Assembly (NCBI GenBank): GCA_910584115.1
Contig: CAJTYN010000055.1
Coordinates: 1 to 8,343 of the forward strand
DNA length: 8,343 nt
Direction: 5' to 3'
From: an uncultured Lachnospiraceae bacterium
GTDB taxonomy: Bacteria; Bacillota; Clostridia; Lachnospirales; Lachnospiraceae
Shown: one piece after another, positions 1 to 6,713 of the stretch
How positions within the stretch are numbered: position 1 is the first letter of the stretch
Layout of the letters: the number at the start of each line of letters is the position of its first letter
Program-made: the position numbers and the translations under genes
Notes under the pieces: model-generated
What the model was told of the DNA's origin: nothing
Databases searched by the model: none
What the model saw: only the letters and a program-made list of their open reading frames with translations

Positions 1-82
1 CGTATCCCAATATACCCTCTTACTCGATCGACTGAAAATTTCGTGTGTACACCTCTTGATGTTGCGATCAGATCTCCTCGTC

Positions 83-1684
83 CTACTCCGGCATATATCC
101 TTTCTTCTTCCTTATCAACGCCACCCCGATCCCCATCACAACGAATATGATGGGCGTACAGATGATCTGCTGATAGCAGAAGAAATTATGCAGAAAATAC
201 GAAACGATCGCCACAGCACCGCCTACAACAAACGGATGCTCTTTCCGATCTTTCATGAACACGAGGAACGCCGTCACAAAACTGCCCAGATATGTGACCA
301 GACCAAAGATCCCCATATCCACCAGACAATTCATCCACTCATTATGAGCACAAGCCAATATCGAATTTCCCCAGAACCCCTGCAGACTCTCCGGGTCAAA
401 AGCATACGCCGCGCTGGCATACGCATCCGGGCCGCAGCCAAAGAATTTCTCCCTGATCCCATAATCTCCAAACATGCGCATCGTGAACTTCCATGTAAAT
501 CCACGGTTATTTCCCCAATGCTCATCAAAGTTCAGATAACCGATGTTATTTAAAAACGTACCAGACATCCTGCCCGTCGTGATCAGATAGATGCAGATCA
601 CCAACGCCACGATAAAGACTGGTATCAGAGCATACAGGACATTTCGAGCCATACGGAACTTCTCTATATGAAGCTTTCCTTTCATATTGATAGAATACAG
701 CCCCGCATATATGACCACAGCCACAGCCAGCAATATCCACGTCGCCGTACTCTGCGAACAGAACGTCGACAGTCCTTCCAACTGGATCGCGCGGTCCGCA
801 AATATCTTCTGCAAGACCCCGATCACCTTAAAAGATGCCAGACACAGGATTGCCAGTTCCCAGAACCTCACGAAATACTCATCCGACTCAAAAGACAGCC
901 AGAAGAGTACCAGGAAGCTCCCTCCCAATGCCATAAAAGCACTATCGCTGTTCTGCGTTACAACGGACGCAAACGCGATACACAGGAACACACCCCACAG
1001 CGCTGACCATTTCAGTTCTCTTTTATACCAATAGCAGGCCATACCGATCGGCAGCGCGATACACAGATAACTGGAGTACCAGGTCGCCTGTCCCAATGTG
1101 GATAGGAACAATATCTTCACGCTCTCGTCCACGCCTTCGTACATCCCCAGCGGATCCACATTGAAACGATGCAGGATCCCCAGCAAAAATACGATCGCCG
1201 AGGGAAGAGCGATGAACCACCAGTAACTCCCATGCCACAAGAACCACCGCGACACGAAGAAATACAGCAGTACGAATATGGTCTGTGTCATAACGCCCAT
1301 GAACCAGCCGTCATATCCCCAGAATGCGGCCTCCCTGTAGTCGGATAGCCCATATGAGATCCAACAGACAATAATATACGCTAAGACAAACCAATCTGTC
1401 AATAGCATTTCCTGGCAGATTTTTTTTATGGACAGCTCCTTCCACTTTAGGAACAAGTTGGACACACAGGCCAGCAGCATGACCGGGATGAAGACCGTAT
1501 ACGCCGTTTTGAAGAAATCATACTTCGCGCTGCCCATGTTCGCATATTTATCCTGAAAATATAATGGATAGAGTGCAAAGAGGGCAAAGACGAAGACCGC
1601 CACCCCACCGATCATGACTGTCTCCGGCAGCGTCTCCTGCCGGAGATCTTTCTTTGGTTCCTTTATCTTATTTGTCTGCGCCAT
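83..1684 (-). CDS. O-antigen ligase/polymerase (Wzy/WaaL-like) family integral membrane protein
   Basis: This 533-residue, very hydrophobic protein has about 12-14 predictable membrane spans (for example near residues 24-42, 60-78, 93-112, 128-145, 153-172, 199-219, 226-243, 248-266, 274-292, 313-331, 348-369, 453-476, 485-503 and 507-524). The longest soluble loop (about 370-447) carries features typical of the Wzy_C/O-antigen ligase superfamily: R394 and W398, then G416-C-G-P419 and A446-H447-N448-E449-W450 just before a span. Family members polymerise or transfer lipid-linked glycans on the outer face of the membrane; the exact substrate cannot be read here. The start follows an AAGGAGAC SD (complement of 1691-1698) with about 6 nt spacing, and the frame ends in TAG at 83-85. 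The gene lies downstream of the GDP-fucose operon on the same strand but 577 bp away, with its own candidate promoter, so it is probably transcribed separately. Its base composition is visibly less GC-rich than the operon's. Polymerase versus ligase is undecided. Confidence 0.85.
   Translation of the reverse strand: MAQTNKIKEPKKDLRQETLPETVMIGGVAVFVFALFALYPLYFQDKYANMGSAKYDFFKTAYTVFIPVMLLACVSNLFLKWKELSIKKICQEMLLTDWFVLAYIIVCWISYGLSDYREAAFWGYDGWFMGVMTQTIFVLLYFFVSRWFLWHGSYWWFIALPSAIVFLLGILHRFNVDPLGMYEGVDESVKILFLSTLGQATWYSSYLCIALPIGMACYWYKRELKWSALWGVFLCIAFASVVTQNSDSAFMALGGSFLVLFWLSFESDEYFVRFWELAILCLASFKVIGVLQKIFADRAIQLEGLSTFCSQSTATWILLAVAVVIYAGLYSINMKGKLHIEKFRMARNVLYALIPVFIVALVICIYLITTGRMSGTFLNNIGYLNFDEHWGNNRGFTWKFTMRMFGDYGIREKFFGCGPDAYASAAYAFDPESLQGFWGNSILACAHNEWMNCLVDMGIFGLVTYLGSFVTAFLVFMKDRKEHPFVVGGAVAIVSYFLHNFFCYQQIICTPIIFVVMGIGVALIRKKKGYMPE
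1621..1646. repeat. Perfect 10-bp inverted repeat inside the start of the polymerase-like gene
   Basis: TCTCCGGCAG (1621-1630) and CTGCCGGAGA (1637-1646) are exact reverse complements around a 6-nt loop. The repeat lies in codons for residues about 13-22 of the polymerase-like protein, in its cytoplasmic N-terminal tail, so the mRNA would carry a stable hairpin about 40 nt after the start codon. No U-run follows on the gene's strand, so it is not an ordinary terminator in that direction. Confidence 0.7.
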
Positions 1685-1781
1685 TTTATAGTCTCCTTAT
1701 TATGTACGAAACGGAGCGTGCAGACCACAGAAAACAGATCCTCCATACACACCCTCCCCTCGTAAAAATTAAAGTGTTTTT

Positions 1782-1810
1782 ATTATACAATACTTTTATC
1801 TACATTTCCA
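1782..1810 (-). promoter_or_regulatory. Candidate sigma-A promoter for the polymerase-like gene
   Basis: On the minus strand, TGGAAA (complement of 1805-1810, 4 of 6 matches to TTGACA) stands 17 bp before a perfect TATAAT (complement of 1782-1787). Transcription would begin near 1775, giving a leader of about 90 nt before the start codon at 1684. The surroundings (about 1760-1960) are strongly AT-rich. Confidence 0.55.
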
Positions 1811-1926
1811 TACTTATTTTTCAAAAAAATCCGCTACAGTCACCTCTGCGTCTGTACACAGTGTCCATATTGCAATTATTAATTTTTTATAAAAAATATG
1901 ATATTTTGCATTTTTAGCATATTTCG

Positions 1927-1955
1927 TTGGTAGATCTTCCATTATATGATAAAAT
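1927..1955 (+). promoter_or_regulatory. Extended -10 promoter of the small peptide unit
   Basis: TTGGTA (1927-1932) is separated by exactly 17 bp from TAAAAT (1950-1955), which is preceded by an extended -10 TGA. The predicted start of transcription is near 1962. The leader contains a short stem, TGTTGTC (1961-1967) against GGCAACA (1979-1985), with one G-U pair, just before the SD AAGGGGGG. Confidence 0.65.
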
Positions 1956-2002
1956 CTCATTGTTGTCGCACCTGATCTGGCAACAGAAAGGGGGGATATG
2001 CC

Positions 2003-2095
2003 ATGTTGACCACCTTTATCCTTTCCGTATTGGCAAGTATAGTGGCTTACTATATCTGAAGATGGTCAGACGGCAAAGATGACGACAACGACTGA
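2003..2095 (+). pseudogene. Small hydrophobic peptide gene with in-frame TGA (possible type I toxin, truncated or recoded)
   Basis: ATG at 2003, 7 nt after an AAGGGGGG SD, encodes MLTTFILSVLASIVAYYI, a near-complete membrane span, and then meets TGA at 2057-2059. The same frame continues as RWSDGKDDDND to a second TGA (2093-2095), so the full layout would be a 30-residue peptide with a membrane helix, an aromatic or basic interface and an acidic tail. From memory, unchecked, small Firmicutes peptides of this design read YYI-C-KWLDG, which would put a Cys codon (TGC/TGT) exactly where this TGA stands. The design resembles Fst/Ldr-type toxins of type I toxin-antitoxin loci. The gene has its own promoter and terminator, and an opposing promoter lies downstream. 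Options are a nonsense mutation that killed the peptide, a functional 18-residue peptide (2003-2059), or recoding. TGA ends fcl, the araC-type gene and the DUF1540 gene here, so it is a normal stop in this genome. Confidence 0.6.
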
Positions 2096-2119
2096 CCTCG
2101 GCCGCTTCCGCCGCAATGG

Positions 2120-2198
2120 AAGAAGGAACCCCAGAGAGCAGCATCTCTCTGGGGTTCCGTTTTTGGTATACACCATGTTTCATTGACCACTTTCAATT
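2120..2198 (-). ncRNA. Candidate antisense RNA to the 3' end of the small peptide mRNA
   Basis: A near-consensus minus-strand promoter would start an RNA near 2198 that runs leftwards across the terminator (2125-2164) of the small peptide transcript. The left end is uncertain. The same 14-bp hairpin read on the minus strand is followed by TTCTTCC, a poor U-tract, so the RNA may stop near 2120 or extend over the peptide frame. No open reading frame with an SD is visible in it. The role as an antitoxin is inferred only from geometry. Confidence 0.35.
2125..2164 (+). terminator. Strong intrinsic terminator of the small peptide unit
   Basis: GGAACCCCAGAGAG (2125-2138) and CTCTCTGGGGTTCC (2145-2158) form a perfect 14-bp stem with a 6-nt loop, followed by GTTTTT. 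It closes the plus-strand transcript starting near 1962 at about 200 nt. On the minus strand the hairpin is followed only by TTCTTCC, so termination of leftward transcription there would be weaker. Confidence 0.9.
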
Positions 2199-2204
2199 AG
2201 TGAC

Positions 2205-2233
2205 ATTATAGCATATGCCGCTCCTCTTTGCAA
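2205..2233 (-). promoter_or_regulatory. Near-consensus minus-strand promoter facing the small peptide unit
   Basis: On the minus strand TTGCAA (2228-2233) is 17 bp from a perfect TATAAT (complement of 2205-2210) that also carries an extended -10 TGC. It sits only 28 bp past the manA stop codon, about 520 bp from the next gene on that strand, so it more likely serves an antisense or small RNA than the polymerase-like gene. The predicted start is near 2198. Confidence 0.6.
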
Positions 2234-2260
2234 TATCCTTCCGGATCTTTTTTGATATTT

Positions 2261-3268
2261 TTAGCAACTGACGACCAGCATCTGCGCGCTCCCATGGAGT
2301 TTCATGTGTACGGACATGGCCGGTACGAATATGCAGTCGCCTTTAAAAAAGTTGATGTGCTCTGCCTCCCCAATGAACAGGCTCCCACAGCCTCTTAAGC
2401 ACAAAAGGACCTGAAAGGAATTTTCCCCGGTCTGGAAGCCCACCATCTCCCGGCAGTGTTCTGTATTGAGCAGCATGCGTTCCACCTGGAAATAGCGGCA
2501 TCTGCACAGCAGTTCTCTTGCGCTGCCCGGGCTGTATCTGAGGACCCGCATGGGCTGTCTGGGCTTGTCGCGGGCGGAGAGATCCGCCACATCCAGCGCT
2601 TTTTCTATATGGAGTTCCCGCGGCCTCCCGTTTTTGTCTGTCCGCCCGTGGTCGTACATCCGGTAGGTGATGTTGGAGCATTCCTGGATCTCCGCCACCA
2701 ATATGCCGGTCCCCAGCCCGTGGACAGTGCCCGCCTGGATGAAATATACGTCGTCTTTTTGAACTTTCACCTTCTGGAGATATCTCTCTATGCTGCCGTC
2801 TTGGAGACTTTCTCTTAAGGCTTCCCGGGTCATGTCCCGGCTGAACCCATAGGCGATCTGCGCACCCTCTTCCGCGTCCACCACGTACCACATCTCTGTC
2901 TTGCCCAGGGATCCGTTTTCATTTTCTGCGGCATAGTCGTCATCCGGGTGGACCTGTACGGAGAGGTCTTCTTTTGCATCGATGAACTTGATCAGGACGG
3001 GAAGGCCCTCCCGGTAGACCGGATGGGTGCCCAAGTACTCCGGATGCTCGTCTAAGACTTCTCTGAGCGTCCTGCCCGCGTGGATGCCTGAGGCCACCTG
3101 GCTTAAGCCGTCCGGGTGGGTGGAGCACTCCCAGGTCTCCGCCAGGGGCTGCATGGGGATGTTTTTTCGAAGATCGTCGTTTAGGCGGGTGCCGCCCCAT
3201 AGGTAGTCTTTTCCCGCCGGCCTGAGCAGGAACGGCCTAGCTGTCCAGTCTGTATTTTTTCTTATCAT
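2261..3268 (-). CDS. manA: Mannose-6-phosphate isomerase, class I (zinc-dependent)
   Basis: This 335-residue cytoplasmic enzyme interconverts fructose 6-phosphate and mannose 6-phosphate. The length fits the short Firmicutes form of class I PMI. Expected zinc ligands are visible: Q105 and H107 in SVQVHPDDDYA, E125 in KTEMWYV and H183 in AGTVHGLG. A conserved YDHGRTDKNGRPRELH stretch (205-220) carries the active-site Arg. WGG (24-26) and ETWE (44-47) are also class typical. The ATG at 3266-3268 has an AGGAG SD about 10 nt upstream inside manC, and the gene overlaps the 3' end of manC by 32 bp, implying translational coupling. It is last in the gmd-fcl-manC-manA operon, where it would feed mannose 6-phosphate to GDP-mannose synthesis. 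No clear terminator follows its TAA, so read-through into the small-RNA region downstream is possible. Confidence 0.93.
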   Translation of the reverse strand: MIRKNTDWTARPFLLRPAGKDYLWGGTRLNDDLRKNIPMQPLAETWECSTHPDGLSQVASGIHAGRTLREVLDEHPEYLGTHPVYREGLPVLIKFIDAKEDLSVQVHPDDDYAAENENGSLGKTEMWYVVDAEEGAQIAYGFSRDMTREALRESLQDGSIERYLQKVKVQKDDVYFIQAGTVHGLGTGILVAEIQECSNITYRMYDHGRTDKNGRPRELHIEKALDVADLSARDKPRQPMRVLRYSPGSARELLCRCRYFQVERMLLNTEHCREMVGFQTGENSFQVLLCLRGCGSLFIGEAEHINFFKGDCIFVPAMSVHMKLHGSAQMLVVSC

Positions 3269-4550
3269 GTACGCTGATCTCCTGCCCTAACTGCACTTCC
3301 ACCACTCTCAGTTCTGTCTCGGCGATGATCGTATGCCTGCATCCGGCTTCTATGGTGATCACGTCCCCTGGCTGGACGGGCTGTTCCATGCCGTCCACGA
3401 TCGTCTTTCCGCGGCCGGCGATGACCGTCCACACTTCGTCCCGATGCTCATGGCTGTGGTAGTTCATCCCATGGCCCGGATTTAAAGTGATCTTGATGGT
3501 CATGCTGCCCTCCTCCACGTCGATGACCCGAAAGCTCCCCCAGGATTTCTCGGCAAACATGATCTGCTGATCGATCTGGTCCACGTAGGGCTTGATGTAG
3601 CTGGACTGTTCTTTGTCCGACACTAGGATGCCTTCCGCGCTGGCGGCCACCACGGCATTTTTTAATCCCATGCATACGATCGGCACGTTCAGCTCGTTGA
3701 TCACATGGAGGTTTTCACAGGTCTGATCATAGAGGGCCTGGCCCACCACCTGGTCGTCCATGGCCTCGGTCAGCGTGTTCCAGGTACCCAGGTCTTTCCA
3801 TTTTCCTTTAAAGCGCATCACCTGGATGTGCTCTTCTTTCTCCGTCACGGCGTAGTCGAAGCTGATCTTCGTCAGGGCGCTGTACCCGCTGAGCAGATCC
3901 CCGTAGCTTTTATAGCCTGTCTGCTCTTGGGTCTTGGCGCGCAGGTAGCCCAGTTTGAAGGCGAAGACGCCCCCGTTCCACAGTGCGCCTTTTTCTATAT
4001 AGGATCTGGCCAGGTCCTGATCCGGTTTTTCTTTAAACGCCTGCACAGCGCTGATCTTCTCCTGGGTCTCGGGGATGATGTAGCCGTATTTTTCGCTGGG
4101 GTAGGTGGGCTCGATGCCGATCAGCGCCAGGTTCACGTCATCAGCAAGGAGCGCGCCCAGCCGGGCGATCTCCGAAAAATACGTCTCGTCCACGTAGGGA
4201 TCCACCGGGCAGACCACCGCCGGTTCTTCTTCGGATACGCCTTTGACATCGCACAGGTAGGCCCCGGCCAGGGCGATGGCTGGAAATGTGTCCCGCCTGC
4301 ACGGTTCCACGCAGATGTTCACGTCCTCCCCCAGCTGGTTGCGGATGGCGGAGACCTGCGTCTTGGATGTGGCGATGGTGACCGTGGCCTCGGGGACGGC
4401 TCTGCGGATCTGGTCGTACACCCGCTGCACCATGGATCCGTATGTGCCGTCCTCTTTTCGGAAGATCTTGATGAATTGTTTGGAACGGATGTCGTTGGAC
4501 AGCGGCCACAGGCGTTTTCCCGAGCCGCCGGATAGTAAGATGATGTTCAT
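3237..4550 (-). CDS. manC: Mannose-1-phosphate guanylyltransferase with C-terminal cupin (PMI type II-like) domain
   Basis: The 437-residue protein has an N-terminal nucleotidyltransferase fold (about 1-270) and a C-terminal cupin (about 334-430). Visible motifs are the NTP-binding GGSGKRLWPLS (8-18), SKQF (23-26), EPCRRDTFPAI (82-92), the metal-region PVDPY (115-119), YGYIIP (155-160), FKEKP (172-176) and LWNGG (190-194). The cupin has NYHSHEHRDEVW (363-374), with likely ligands H365, H367 and E372, and GCRH ending at H406. It should make GDP-mannose from mannose 1-phosphate and GTP. The first motif departs from the usual SRxxxPKQF by reading SNDIRSKQF, and the usual PADH reads PVDP, so this is a divergent subgroup and another sugar-phosphate substrate is not excluded. 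Neighbours gmd and fcl support GDP-mannose. Its ATG overlaps the fcl stop as ATGA, with only a weak GAGGG SD, so coupled translation is likely. Confidence 0.85.
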   Translation of the reverse strand: MNIILLSGGSGKRLWPLSNDIRSKQFIKIFRKEDGTYGSMVQRVYDQIRRAVPEATVTIATSKTQVSAIRNQLGEDVNICVEPCRRDTFPAIALAGAYLCDVKGVSEEEPAVVCPVDPYVDETYFSEIARLGALLADDVNLALIGIEPTYPSEKYGYIIPETQEKISAVQAFKEKPDQDLARSYIEKGALWNGGVFAFKLGYLRAKTQEQTGYKSYGDLLSGYSALTKISFDYAVTEKEEHIQVMRFKGKWKDLGTWNTLTEAMDDQVVGQALYDQTCENLHVINELNVPIVCMGLKNAVVAASAEGILVSDKEQSSYIKPYVDQIDQQIMFAEKSWGSFRVIDVEEGSMTIKITLNPGHGMNYHSHEHRDEVWTVIAGRGKTIVDGMEQPVQPGDVITIEAGCRHTIIAETELRVVEVQLGQEISVHDKKKYRLDS

Positions 4551-5488
4551 CGCTGCGCCCTCACTGGATTGTGCAGGAAATCCTCGTAGGCCAGACGGAT
4601 CCCGTCTTCCAGTTCCGTCTTATACCGCCAGCCGAGTTTTTCCAATTTTGACACGTCTAAGAGTTTCCTGGGGGTGCCGTCGGGTTTTGAGGCATCCCAT
4701 AAGATCTCGCCCTCGTAGCCGATGACTTTCGCCACCAGACCGGTCAGCTCCCGGATCGTCAGTTCTTTGCCCGTCCCCACGTTCACCGTCTCATCGCCGG
4801 AATAGTTCTCCATCAGGAACACGCAGGCGTCCGCCAGATCGTCCACGTAGAGGAATTCCCGCAGGGGCGCTCCCGTCCCCCAGCAGGTCACCTGGGCGTC
4901 CCCGTTCTCTTTTGCCTCGTGGAAGCGGCGGATCAGGGCGGGCAGCACATGGCTGTGGGTGGGATGGTAGTTGTCGTTGGGGCCGTAGAGATTGGTGGGC
5001 ATGGCCGATATATAGTCCGTTTTGTACTGCCGGTTGAGATATTCGCAGTATTTTAAGCCCGCGATCTTTGCCAGCGCGTAGGCTTCGTTGGTCTTCTCCA
5101 GCTCTGATGTGAGCAGGCAGGATTCTTTCATGGGCTGGGGCGCCATCCTGGGATAGATGCAGGACGACCCCAGGAACAGGAGCTTTTTGCAGCCGTTTTT
5201 CCAGGCGGCGTGGATCACGTTCATCTCCAGGATGGCGTTCTCATACATGAAATCCGCCAGCGCCTCCTGATTGGCTACGATCCCGCCCACTTTCGCCGCT
5301 GCCAGGAAAACATACTCCGGGCGTTCTTTTGCAAAAAAATCTTCCACTTCCTGCTGCCTGCACAGATCCAGTTCCTGATGGGTCCTGGTGATGATGTTCG
5401 TATAGCCTTTCTTTTCCAGCATGCGCGCGATGGCCGAACCCACCATCCCTCTGTGGCCTGCCACGTAGATCTTCGCGTTTTTTTCCAT
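4547..5488 (-). CDS. fcl: GDP-L-fucose synthase (GDP-4-keto-6-deoxymannose epimerase-reductase)
   Basis: This 313-residue extended SDR enzyme performs the 3,5-epimerisation and NADPH-dependent reduction of GDP-4-keto-6-deoxy-D-mannose to GDP-L-fucose. The NADP-binding motif GHRGMVGSA is at 11-19. The catalytic set matches the E. coli enzyme (S107, C109, Y136, K140, H179) with a one-residue shift: S108, C110, Y137, K141 and H180, the last in HPTHSHV. LAAAKVGGI (62-70), LGSSCIYP (106-113), MPTNLYGPNDNYHP (163-176) and RRFHEA are all family typical. The length is normal. The start is 2 nt after the gmd stop, with an AGGGAGG SD formed by the last codons of gmd. It acts directly on the Gmd product, and the two genes are a classic pair. 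Confidence 0.96.
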   Translation of the reverse strand: MEKNAKIYVAGHRGMVGSAIARMLEKKGYTNIITRTHQELDLCRQQEVEDFFAKERPEYVFLAAAKVGGIVANQEALADFMYENAILEMNVIHAAWKNGCKKLLFLGSSCIYPRMAPQPMKESCLLTSELEKTNEAYALAKIAGLKYCEYLNRQYKTDYISAMPTNLYGPNDNYHPTHSHVLPALIRRFHEAKENGDAQVTCWGTGAPLREFLYVDDLADACVFLMENYSGDETVNVGTGKELTIRELTGLVAKVIGYEGEILWDASKPDGTPRKLLDVSKLEKLGWRYKTELEDGIRLAYEDFLHNPVRAQR

Positions 5489-5490
5489 TC

Positions 5491-6552
5491 TTACCTCCCT
5501 GTCTGAGCTGCGCTTTCCATCGCCGCTTCTCTCTGCGCCTGCTTCAGGTCATGCTCCGCCATGATCCGGACCAGTTCTTCGTAGCTGGTCTTCTGCGGAT
5601 CCCATCCCAGGACGGTCCTGGCCTTTGTCGGGTCGCCCAGCAGGTTGTCCACATCCGTGGGCCGGAACCAGGCTTCGTTGACTTCCACCAGGATCTTTCC
5701 TGTCTTGGCATCGATGCCCTTCTCATCCAGGCCCTTTCCTTCCCAACGGAGCTGGATCCCCACGGCGTCAAACGCTTTTTCCGTAAAATCCCGCACCGTA
5801 TGCTGCACACCCGTGGCAATCACGAAATCTTCCGGTTTTTCGTGCTGGAGCATCAGCCACATGCACTCCACGTAATCCTTCGCGTAGCCCCAGTCCCGCA
5901 GGGAATCCATGTTCCCCAGCTGCAGTTTTTCCTGCAGGCCGCAGGCGATCCGCCCGGCCGCCCGGGTGATCTTCCGGGTGACAAAATTTTCACCCCGACG
6001 CTCTGACTCGTGGTTGAACAAGATGCCGTTGACCGCAAAGATCTTATAGGCTTCCCGGTATTCTCTCGTGATCCAGTAGCCGTACTGTTTCGCCACGGCA
6101 TAGGGACTGTATGGATGGAACGGGGTGTCCTCGTTCTGGGGGATTTCCTCCACCTTTCCATAGAGCTCCGAGGTGGACGCCTGGTAAAACCGGGTCTTTT
6201 CCGTAAATCCCAGGATGCGGATGGCCTCCAGGATGCGCAGGACGCCCAGGGCATCCACGTCCCCGGAATATTCCGGCGCGTCAAAGGATACCTGGACATG
6301 GGACTGGGCCGCCAGGTTGTAGATCTCATCTGGCTGGACAATATTGAGGACACGCACGATGGAGGACTGGTCTGAGAGATCGCCGTCGTGCAATGTGATG
6401 GCGCCTTTCTGGATCAGATGGTCGATCCGCCCTGTATTGGATAGGGAAGACCGCCGGACGAGCCCGTGGACTTCGTATCGCTTCTCGAGCAGGAACTCAG
6501 CCAGGTATGAACCGTCCTGGCCTGTGATCCCTGTGATCAATGCTTTCTTCAT
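5491..6552 (-). CDS. gmd: GDP-mannose 4,6-dehydratase
   Basis: This 353-residue extended SDR enzyme converts GDP-D-mannose to GDP-4-keto-6-deoxy-D-mannose, the first committed step to GDP-L-fucose and related 6-deoxyhexoses. The N-terminal GITGQDGSYL (8-17) is the signature NADP-binding loop. VRRSS (32-36) contributes to cofactor binding, NLAAQSHVQVSF lies at 79-90, STSELYG (126-132) holds the catalytic Ser/Thr and Glu129, and Y151-AVA-K155 is the YxxxK pair. The FNHESERRGENFVTRKI block and RPTDVDNLLGDPTKA near the C-terminus are diagnostic of Gmd. The ATG at 6550-6552 has an AAGGAGAG SD (complement of 6563-6570), about 10 nt upstream. It is the first gene of the operon, and GDP-mannose from ManC would be its substrate. 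Confidence 0.97.
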   Translation of the reverse strand: MKKALITGITGQDGSYLAEFLLEKRYEVHGLVRRSSLSNTGRIDHLIQKGAITLHDGDLSDQSSIVRVLNIVQPDEIYNLAAQSHVQVSFDAPEYSGDVDALGVLRILEAIRILGFTEKTRFYQASTSELYGKVEEIPQNEDTPFHPYSPYAVAKQYGYWITREYREAYKIFAVNGILFNHESERRGENFVTRKITRAAGRIACGLQEKLQLGNMDSLRDWGYAKDYVECMWLMLQHEKPEDFVIATGVQHTVRDFTEKAFDAVGIQLRWEGKGLDEKGIDAKTGKILVEVNEAWFRPTDVDNLLGDPTKARTVLGWDPQKTSYEELVRIMAEHDLKQAQREAAMESAAQTGR

Positions 6553-6589
6553 AGATGGGATTCTCTCCTTTTTCGTGTATTATTGAATC

Positions 6590-6595
6590 ATTATA
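6590..6595 (-). promoter_or_regulatory. Candidate -10 box of the gmd-fcl-manC-manA operon
   Basis: The minus strand has a perfect TATAAT (complement of 6590-6595) about 38 nt before the gmd start codon. The hexamer 17 bp upstream is TGTATA, a poor -35, so the promoter may be weak or depend on an activator. It is divergent from the plus-strand promoter at 6649-6677, with about 55 bp between them. Confidence 0.45.
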
Positions 6596-6648
6596 ACGCA
6601 TCGCGGGGCGGCTATACATGCAGCATATTGGGGATTTATAGCATAATA

Positions 6649-6677
6649 TTGACTTTTGGGATCATCCATTGTATGAT
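6649..6677 (+). promoter_or_regulatory. Strong sigma-A-type promoter of a small plus-strand transcript
   Basis: TTGACT (6649-6654) and TATGAT (6672-6677) are separated by exactly 17 bp. Transcription would begin near 6684. The araC-type gene starts 366 nt further on, with strong hairpins in between, so the promoter either drives a short independent transcript or gives the regulator a long structured leader. Confidence 0.65.
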
Positions 6678-6713
6678 GTAGATCCAAAGGGGACGATGGA
6701 AAGGGGCGGATAT

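Noticed and set aside
56..553. A 165-codon plus-strand frame at the left edge.
   Set aside because: It is antisense to the C-terminal half of the polymerase-like gene, including its conserved GCGPD and AHNEW motifs, with no recognisable family.
2232..2259. Inverted repeat AATATC/GATATT just after the manA stop, considered as the operon terminator.
   Set aside because: On the minus strand, where manA is transcribed, no U-tract follows, and the stem is a weak AT-rich 6 bp with a 16-nt loop. The -35 element of the antisense promoter also overlaps it.
3705..4535. A 276-codon open frame on the plus strand opposite manC.
   Set aside because: It lies wholly within a clear manC coding region, is opened by that gene's GC-biased codons, and shows no recognisable domain.
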